DNA from: Eutreptiella sp. 'Long Island Sound 2002'
Lineage: Eukaryota > Euglenozoa > Euglenophyceae > Eutreptiales > Eutreptiaceae
Direction: 5' to 3'
Assembly (NCBI GenBank): GCA_964036045.1
Contig: OZ038378.1
Coordinates: 178,653,754-178,717,753, forward strand
Length of the DNA stretch: 64,000 nucleotides
The number at the start of each line of letters is the position of its first letter. The first letter of the stretch is position 1. The translations under genes and the position numbers were made by a program. This document shows positions 58,066 through 64,000 of the stretch, one piece after another. The notes under the pieces were generated by a model. That model was not told the origin of the DNA, made no database searches, and worked only from the letters and a program-made list of their open reading frames with translations.

Positions 58066-58780
58066 TGGTTGTTTAGCTCCTTGCAGTCCAAAGGGGTGGC
58101 CCCAGGGAAGTTCAAGATGAAAGCTGACACCATGAACTGGTTAGGGCAGATGCTGGGAAACGCCTCCAGTTTGGACACGTCCCCATTAACCCATACGGTA
58201 AAATTGACACACACAAATTTTGTTCACAAATATTTGTAGGTGTTGAGAATGGCACGCAAAGCACGTGAAAGCAAAGAAAGAAAGAATGCCCCTGAATGCC
58301 TTCTTTTCCAGCCGGGGAGTAGCTCGAGGCAGGGATCATCAGTCGTCTTGCCGGATTCCGCCTAGTGTTCTCTGGCACACGTAATGGACATCCACAGAGT
58401 GTGCATTTGACAGTGGACACAGGACACAAATCTTGTTCACAAATATTGTTCATGGACCACCTTGCAGGCAAAGCAGGCACCAAGCATCCTACTAAAGTTC
58501 CAATAGGTTCACGTTCCACACATGCCACCAAAATTTCTTCCGAGCGTTCCACGGAACCTCGGCTAGAAGGTCCCTAGAACATTCCAAGCGATACTGGTTT
58601 CAGGGGGTCATACCCAGCCGTATCTAAAATGGGGGAAGCGACCCCACCGAAGCATATCGCACACACCTCGCCGGGTATCCCCCAAAATTGCCCCCGGTAA
58701 TGGAAAAATATTGCTCTCTCTTGCAACGTTCTATGCTAGGCACCGGTGGTACATGTATAGGTCCCCACCCAACTGCAGCT
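58066..58780. other. No recognisable gene
   Basis: An ACAAAT(T/C)TTGTTCACAAATATT block occurs twice (58210-58235 and 58426-58452). A minus-strand 146-codon frame has duplicated NICEQ(D/N)LC because of it. Not called. Confidence 0.4.
58527..58598 (+). repeat. 72-bp dispersed repeat, copy 2
   Basis: See copy 1 at 57451-57523. It is followed directly by unrelated sequence. Confidence 0.75.
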
Positions 58781-58890
58781 TGGACAAGGCTGTAGCTTAT
58801 ACAACGGGGCCATGAAGCAACGGATACTTGGCTACCGAACGCCCCCGTGTCACAGGCGACCGGTCATTGCCACGCAAAGTTCAGTTCTTC
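58781..58890 (-). repeat. LINE-derived dispersed repeat, copy 3
   Basis: Diverged copy. On the minus strand it reads SPVTRGRSVAKYPLLHG, which keeps the pattern of copy 2. Confidence 0.6.
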
Positions 58891-59539
58891 GTATTGTACA
58901 TGAATCACGACTGGAATGTTCCTTTGTGTACCTGCTCACAGGTCTGCTCTGCTTACGAAACAACAATACTATAGCACCTCAAAATCGTCTACCTCAAGCG
59001 ATCCTCAACATGAAGATCTCAACTTCGATATCATTGCACCTTGACATAATGTAATATCATGCCTTCCGAGTTCCCCCGGCTGGAGACCCACAAGTGAAGC
59101 TTAAAAGCGTTGCAGAGGCTCTACAGTGCTCCCCGACATTCATTCGGTCTTGGGGAATCCAACAGCGGGCCATAGGAAGCTTTACGCCCCTGCCCAAACG
59201 TCAGCGACACTCAGAGAGAGCGAAGGCTGACAAGTCGTTGCCAACACTTAGAGAAACCGCGGGTAGTGGGGTCAGGGCCGGAGGGGCCCTGAAGCACCAA
59301 ATTCGGCTGCCTGTAATCAAACAAAGTGTAAAATCTATATATACTGGTCACTGTCTGGTTGGCTCGGCATGTTGAAAAGAAGCAGGCTCAAAACTGATCA
59401 TCTAACTCCTGAAGTGCCGGTGACATTTCCACTGGAGCCGCATTCGGCCACTGCTCCTGACAGGTGTCCAGATGCAACCGAGCAACGTGTCTCAACTACG
59501 CGCATGTCCAAGACAATCAATTAGTCCTCTCAATATTGA
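58891..59539. other. No recognisable gene
   Basis: Balanced composition, short frames without motif. Confidence 0.4.
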
Positions 59540-60532
59540 TCATTTGAATCCTCCCCCCGGATCCTGTGGGCTGTCGCGGCAGTCGGTTGGGGTGTTACTG
59601 ATCTTCATAATGACGTCAAACCCATCCTTCACACATCCAAAGACGGGGCGCTTGGAGGGGAATAGGTCCGTGTTCTCACCGGTGGCATAACACCAGTGAG
59701 ACCCTCCGCGACAGGGCGCGGGGCTTGTTGCCAGCTCGTTAGAAATGTTGCCTCTTGCATTGTGCTGCACTTCCAGCTCAGTAAGAATGTCGCCTCCTGC
59801 ATTGCGCCGCACTTCCAGCTCATTAGGAACGTTGCCTCCTGCATCGTGCTGCACTTCCAGCTCATTAGGAATGTTGCCTCCTGCATGGCGCTGCGCTTCT
59901 CGCTCATTAGGAATGCTGCCTCCTGCAGTGCGCTGCACCTCCAGCTCATTAGGAATGTTGCCTCCTGCATTGCGTTGCACTTCCAGCTCATTAAGTATGT
60001 TGTCTCCTGCATTGTGCTGCACGTCGTGGTCACCAAACTTGAAAGCTGAATTGGGCTCAGGATCTCCGTGCCCACTTCGAGGGTTTTTGGGGTCCCGTGC
60101 AAATGGGTATCCAAACTGCAGCATAAAATTGGGAATTTTGTCAGAACTCTTCTGCGGCAGTAGATCAGCGTGAGGCCGGCTGTCGGCCTTGGCATTTGCC
60201 TTGCCGACGATCCTGCCGTCCCCTGGTATCATCCGCCATCTCCTGTCAATGCTTCGTGGGATGTTCTTGGAAGAGTCCGCCAGCGGCCCGCCGTTGTCCG
60301 GGAGCGGCTGCCGGAGTGTTGGTGTAGTCAGTGAGTTGGACACAATCCGAGCGTCCACTTCTTTCTCCATCGGGGCTTCGGCTGTGAAGCCTGGTATCCA
60401 TCCATCTGTTGTTGACGGTATCCATCCACAGAAATGTACTGTTGCGACACAGTGGTTCCACCCAACGTGCCACAGACCCCCAGTAATTCGTTTTAGTTTG
60501 TCCGGTCTGGCCCCACCCGTGAATGAAAACAC
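59540..60532 (-). CDS. Hypothetical protein with seven 14-residue repeats
   Basis: Frame of 330 codons from ATG 60532. The N-terminal ~180 residues are of ordinary composition (LWHVGWNHCVATVHFCGWIP, KIPNFMLQFGYPFARDPKN) with no known domain. Then come seven tandem 14-residue repeats of consensus AGGNIPNELEVQRN, and a tail (DLFPSKRPVFGCVKDGFDVI). Repeat length is an exact multiple of three, and many differences between units are conservative, as expected if the frame is translated. An overlapping frame starting 60614 has a hydrophobic N-terminus (LATSVLLTAVVAATTVI), so the true start may include it after a frameshift. Confidence 0.4.
   Translation of the reverse strand: MFSFTGGARPDKLKRITGGLWHVGWNHCVATVHFCGWIPSTTDGWIPGFTAEAPMEKEVDARIVSNSLTTPTLRQPLPDNGGPLADSSKNIPRSIDRRWRMIPGDGRIVGKANAKADSRPHADLLPQKSSDKIPNFMLQFGYPFARDPKNPRSGHGDPEPNSAFKFGDHDVQHNAGDNILNELEVQRNAGGNIPNELEVQRTAGGSIPNEREAQRHAGGNIPNELEVQHDAGGNVPNELEVRRNAGGDILTELEVQHNARGNISNELATSPAPCRGGSHWCYATGENTDLFPSKRPVFGCVKDGFDVIMKISNTPTDCRDSPQDPGGGFK
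59738..60032 (-). repeat. 42-bp coding minisatellite, seven copies
   Basis: Plus-strand unit landmarks are TTGCCTCCTGCATTG and GCACTTCCAGCTCATTAGGAA. The copies keep length 42 without indels. Confidence 0.92.
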
Positions 60533-60830
60533 ACCTGTTGTGTATTACTGTTGTTGCTGCCACTACGGCAGTGAGAAGAACCGATGTTGCCAAATGATCA
60601 TAAAACCGAGACATGGATACTTTTTATCACCTGTATATCACCTGTATCACACGCACTAACACACAAGGGAATAACAAAACTGCTGTAGTGAGTGAAGGCG
60701 TTTCCCGTGTTTAGTGCTAAAATTTCCTAGATTGAACCTTTTCCGAACTGACAACCCTTTTCCTAAAAGTTACCTCAAACAACAAAACGGATTACGAACG
60801 CTGCTCAGTGTACCCGTCTTGTTACCGAAT
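60533..60830. other. No recognisable gene
   Basis: Short AT-richer stretch; nothing recognised beyond the hydrophobic overlapping frame mentioned under the 59540-60532 ORF. Confidence 0.35.
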
Positions 60831-61346
60831 TTAATCAAACGCACGGCCGCACGGCTGCTGCACCATGGTACTGATACTATCCTGTGCCCCAGATTTTGCA
60901 ATGATTGTCAATGCCATCTCTGTCATTGTGGTCAATGACCGACAAGTTTTCAAAAATTCATGGAAAATGTCTGTTGATTCCTGCCCATTCGGCCGGGCTC
61001 CACTGGTTCCACCGGTCCAATGGTTCCACCGGAAACTCAAAAACCATCGGAGGTGGGTCACCAAATGGCTTGAGCAATTGAGCATTATACGAATACTGAG
61101 AGGTAACGTATATAGGTTGCGGTCAAAAATGTCAGAGAAGGTACGGGGGGCCAGCCAGGCCGTACCTGGCTCGGGTATTGAGTACTTAACAAACAACACA
61201 AGTGTGAGTGTCAATACATTCAGTTCAATAGTGCTCCTTACACTCATCACAAACTGCGACGGTGGAGCGCCTTTGGCAGCACAACACACACACATTTGCC
61301 TCATCCTCTGCCTCATCCTGCGTGCCACAACCGTATACATGGTCAC
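60831..61346 (-). pseudogene. Cys-rich ORF, related to 39470-39781
   Basis: 171-codon frame from ATG 61346. Residues ~16-50 (QMCVCCAAKGAPPSQFVMSV and IELNVLTLTLVLFVKY) match the 39.5-kb ORF at DNA and protein level. The rest (PRTFSDIFDRNLYTLPLSIR) has no counterpart there. Selection on the shared peptide, or simply recent duplication of a 140-150-bp repeat (61182-61320), would explain this. Family unknown. Confidence 0.35.
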
Positions 61347-61792
61347 CGTTTCCTAGTCCGTTTGCATTCTGTTGTTTGTGTTGGTTGTTTTTTGTTTATC
61401 CGTGCACAAATAATCTCTGTAAGAAGCCAATACCATTGCTCTGCTATAGACACTGCTTGTCTGGTGGCTAGCGATTGCGGTGTGTATCACCTCTGTGTAA
61501 CAACCAGAGGGGTTTTCGTCGGCCTCTGTCCATTCACCGCTGTCGGTAACCCGCTGTCTCTTTCCGGTCATATGGGGATGCGTTTACGGGGTTTGTTGTT
61601 GTTTATAGATTCGACAAGCATACAGCAAATAAAGCAATGCCCGGGGTTCCACTGAAGCGAATAGCTGCTCAATGCCTGCCCTATACCACCCATGCTATTG
61701 ACCGAACTTCTTTCCAGAGAGGGATTGCCCTCCTCCGGAACCACAGCTCAGCCATGGACGAAATAAAATCGAAAAAAAATAGACACTCACAA
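61347..61792. other. No recognisable gene
   Basis: Balanced composition, nothing recognised. Confidence 0.35.
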
Positions 61793-61930
61793 AGTGTATA
61801 CAACGGGCCATGAGGCAACGGAAACTGGGCTCGCATACGCCCCCGTGTCACAGGCGCATGGTCATAACCACATTGTTCAGTGTTTTGCTTGCTGCACTGC
61901 AGCGTAGACCAGTTCTGTACCACACCAGGT
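61793..61930 (-). repeat. LINE-derived dispersed repeat, copy 4
   Basis: On the minus strand it reads APVTRGRMRAQFPLPHGPLYT, nearly the same peptide as the LINE remnant at 50.8 kb. CTGCACTGCAGCGTAGACCAG and TTCTGTACCAC follow, as in copies 1 and 2. Confidence 0.72.
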
Positions 61931-62661
61931 GGCTGCTGGCTGTGCAATGGCACTGTTCCTCTGGACATCGAGGTCAGCTCGCCCCACCACCCACCCACAG
62001 TGCCGGTTAGTCTCTAACCCTTGCCCTGCAGGTCGTGAGGTCGTGTCATACTCCATCCTTAGGGGCGCAATGGCGCCTTGGCTGGCGCAAAGGCGTCTCA
62101 GAATTTCAGCATGCGCTCCGTCTGTCAGGCAACTCAACAAATCATTGCTGTTATGCGTGTGGCGCATACCACGTCTGCTCCCCACGCTGCATGCACATGC
62201 CGCCCACACATTCATGCCTACTTGCTTTCGTCTTCCTCACATGGGCCGCACTCTCGCCGCCCAAGTCGTGCTTTGGCTGTGCAACACGTGACAACATGTT
62301 GTGCCTGTGGCGCAGGGGCGCTACGGCGCCCTGCTTTTTCATTTCTTGACTGTTCCGTGTCTCCGTTGCGCCCCTTTCACCTCGCTCTGCTCAAACCCAC
62401 CCTGCTCAGCCCGAACCCTGGTCAGCTCGAACCCACCACCTCCCTTTGCGCCGGTTAGCCCCGGTCTCTCGCTCTGTGGGTCTCTCTCCTACTCTCTCCC
62501 TCCCATTCTCTCGTGCTCTCCCCTGCTCATCCTCTTCTGTTGCGCCTCTCTGTTCCTTTCTCACCGTGCTCTACCCTCTCTCTCTCTAACTCTGTGTCTC
62601 TTTCCCTCTCTCCCGCGCCCTAAAAAAAGGGGGGGGGGGTTCGGGTTGCTTGGTGCATCTC
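61931..62661. other. Pyrimidine-rich region, no gene
   Basis: Contains CCCACCCACAGTGCCGGTTAGTCTCTAACC-type sequence also found before the (CT)n at 48.2 kb, CT-rich tracts at 62465-62615 and a G-run at 62629-62639. No supported ORF. Confidence 0.4.
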
Positions 62662-62735
62662 TATCCCCCCCGGGGTTCGAACCATCCTCCACGGGACAGA
62701 AGAGGTGCGGTGTATCCACTGGGCCACGACGATGG
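62662..62735 (-). other. tRNA-like sequence (Arg-type A and B boxes)
   Basis: On the minus strand GTGGCCCAGTGGATA fits the polymerase III A box of tRNA-Arg genes and GGTTCGAACCC is a perfect B box. Between them CCTCTTCTG suggests an anticodon TCT, but the anticodon loop is too long and the acceptor ends do not pair. Probably a tRNA-derived SINE head or pseudogene. Confidence 0.42.
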
Positions 62736-62742
62736 GTTATTT

Positions 62743-62774
62743 GCACCATGGCACCATGGCACCATGGCACCATG
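62743..62774 (+). repeat. (GCACCATG)4 tandem repeat
   Basis: Four perfect 8-bp units adjoin the tRNA-like sequence. Confidence 0.95.
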
Positions 62775-63123
62775 CGCTTCACTCTTCTTCTCCTTGTTGT
62801 CATCCCCTGTCATGCATATCTTCTTTCGCATGGGGGTGTGTTCAGCAGTGTGTAAAGGAACCGCACAGCGTCCCCGGGTACCGGGTCCGCCTGCCTGAAG
62901 AGCGTTCTTTGGAACAGTCGCAAGTATACAACGGGGGGGGGGGGTTGCATACCCCTCCCAACCTAGCCACGATGGTTCCACCCACAAGCCCCAACCCCGG
63001 GGGAACTGTTGCGTAGTGACGGTTGCCACAGACCGGGGTTGGGGGGAGCAATGGTCGGTTGTTATTGACTGAATGCCCCCAGCATAGGCACTTTCAGCCT
63101 TCAGTCCATTGATGTGTGTTTAC
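62775..63123. other. No recognisable gene
   Basis: Contains a G-run at 62935-62946 after AAGTATACAAC. Nothing coding is seen. Confidence 0.4.
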
Positions 63124-63730
63124 ACTCCCTTCCACAGTGCAATGCATGCAAGGCAATACATATGCCGGTCCACTCGGGGCCCCGCCGCACTTTTCGTAGC
63201 GCCGCTGGTCGAGTTGAACGCCCCTCGTCTCAAGGGATAGATACTGTCCATAGGGGTGGTGGGTGGGACCCACCATTTCGATTATGAAAATCCACTAAGT
63301 GCGAACAACGGAACAAGTGCACACAGCATGAAACACTGCTGACCGCAGCTCCAGGGAATGAGTTAAACTTCAGTTTCTACGGAAGCTACAGTTTATACTC
63401 CCTTCCACCGTGCAATGCATGCAAAGCAATACATATGCCGGTCCACTCGGGGCCCCACCGCACTTTTCGTGGCGCCGTTGGTTGAGTTCAACGTCCCTCG
63501 TCTCAAGGGATAGATACTGTCCATAGGGGTGGTGGGTGGGATCCAACATTTCGATTATGAAAGTCCACTAAGCGCGAACAAGGGAACAAGTGCACATTGC
63601 ATGAAAAACTGCTGACCGCAGCTCCAGGGAATGAGTTAAACTTCAGTTTCTACGGAAACTACAGCTTATACTCCCTTCCACAGTGCAATGCATGCAAAAC
63701 AATACATATGCCGGTCCACTCGGGGCCCTA
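63124..63730 (+). repeat. 273-bp tandem repeat, ~2.2 copies
   Basis: Copies start at 63124, 63397 and 63670 (ACTCCCTTCCAC(A/C)GTGCAATG). The first two are ~95% identical and the third is cut after ~60 bp (CACTCGGGGCCC). Confidence 0.93.
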
Positions 63731-64000
63731 TTGCATGAGGAAAAGATTTTCCTCACGGCCCAGGGTAGGGTAGAAAAGACAAAGCAAAACATGTTGTCGG
63801 CTCGAAAACGATGTGCTGCGCATGCACCCAGTCAAAATTGGGCCGGGTGATCTCCTGGCGCCTGCACTACTTATAACGGACAAGGGCAAACATGGCTAGC
63901 CAGCGTGTTAAAGCAAAGGGAAAACTGTCAAGGACATCAGGGCCCTGGCACCCCCCCCCCAGGTTGGGGAAGCGGAGGTGTCCTTCCCTGTAGCACCCGT
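63731..64000. other. No recognisable gene
   Basis: Short final stretch to the window edge; nothing recognised apart from a C-run at 63951-63960. Confidence 0.35.

Noticed and set aside
58112-58552. 146-codon minus-strand Cys-containing frame with two NICEQ(D/N)LC blocks
   Set aside because: The duplication reflects a short DNA repeat; Cys spacing does not match a zinc finger and coding support is weak.

Overview
The window looks like repeat-dominated nuclear DNA of a eukaryote. There are no operons or ribosome-binding sites, and no ordinary host gene is certain. Almost everything recognisable is a retrotransposon: Ty3/gypsy elements with C-terminal chromodomains (chromoviruses) primed by initiator tRNA-Met, a tyrosine-recombinase (YR) retrotransposon with split direct repeats, and LINE fragments. 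Chromoviruses together with a Kangaroo/PAT-like YR retroelement would fit a green alga, perhaps a prasinophyte with a large genome. This is inference; the sequence does not name the species.

Layout. 1-2088: GC-rich flank with the 3' end of an unrecognised ORF. 2089-25487: chromovirus A, with 0.71-kb LTRs, PBS, gag, PR-(methyltransferase-like)-RT-RNase H-integrase-chromodomain, and a polypurine tract. Its gag is split by nested element X (4341-16646, TG...CA LTR, 4-bp target duplication GTGG). Inside X lies a second chromovirus, C, in circularly permuted order: integrase core + chromodomain (5406-6558), one LTR (ending 9318), PBS, gag (9368-12103), PR-RT-RNase H (12104-15766), integrase N-terminus (15788-16373). 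A 167-bp stretch of integrase is repeated at both ends, as expected if a one-LTR circle entered by a single crossover. 25488-31611: GC-rich flank, tandem repeats and one acidic hypothetical ORF on the minus strand. 31612-about 37020: element D, a minus-strand relative of A truncated in RT, whose 5' leader is tandemly duplicated (980-bp unit).

38-48 kb: satellites, minisatellites and AT-rich palindromes, including an 80-85-bp satellite organised in a four-monomer higher-order repeat of about 330 bp. 48.5-50.9 kb: a minus-strand LINE remnant (zf-RVT + RNase H). 52038-57065: element E, a minus-strand YR retrotransposon ordered gag - tyrosine recombinase - RT - RNase H, with terminal and internal repeats in the A1-ORFs-B1A2-B2 layout. 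57-64 kb: low-information DNA with LINE-derived repeats, an ORF carrying seven 14-residue repeats, tRNA-like sequences and a 273-bp tandem repeat.

How the parts relate. Gag proteins would package the RNAs. The PR/RT/RNase H/integrase products would copy them, and the chromodomains probably steer integration to chromatin. All elements carry stops or frameshifts, so none looks autonomous now. A, C and D each have a single in-frame stop exactly at the gag/pol boundary (TAG, TAA, TGA), which hints at expression by readthrough. A and D, and in decayed form C, carry a domain resembling the N6-adenine methyltransferase-like domain of DIRS elements between protease and RT.
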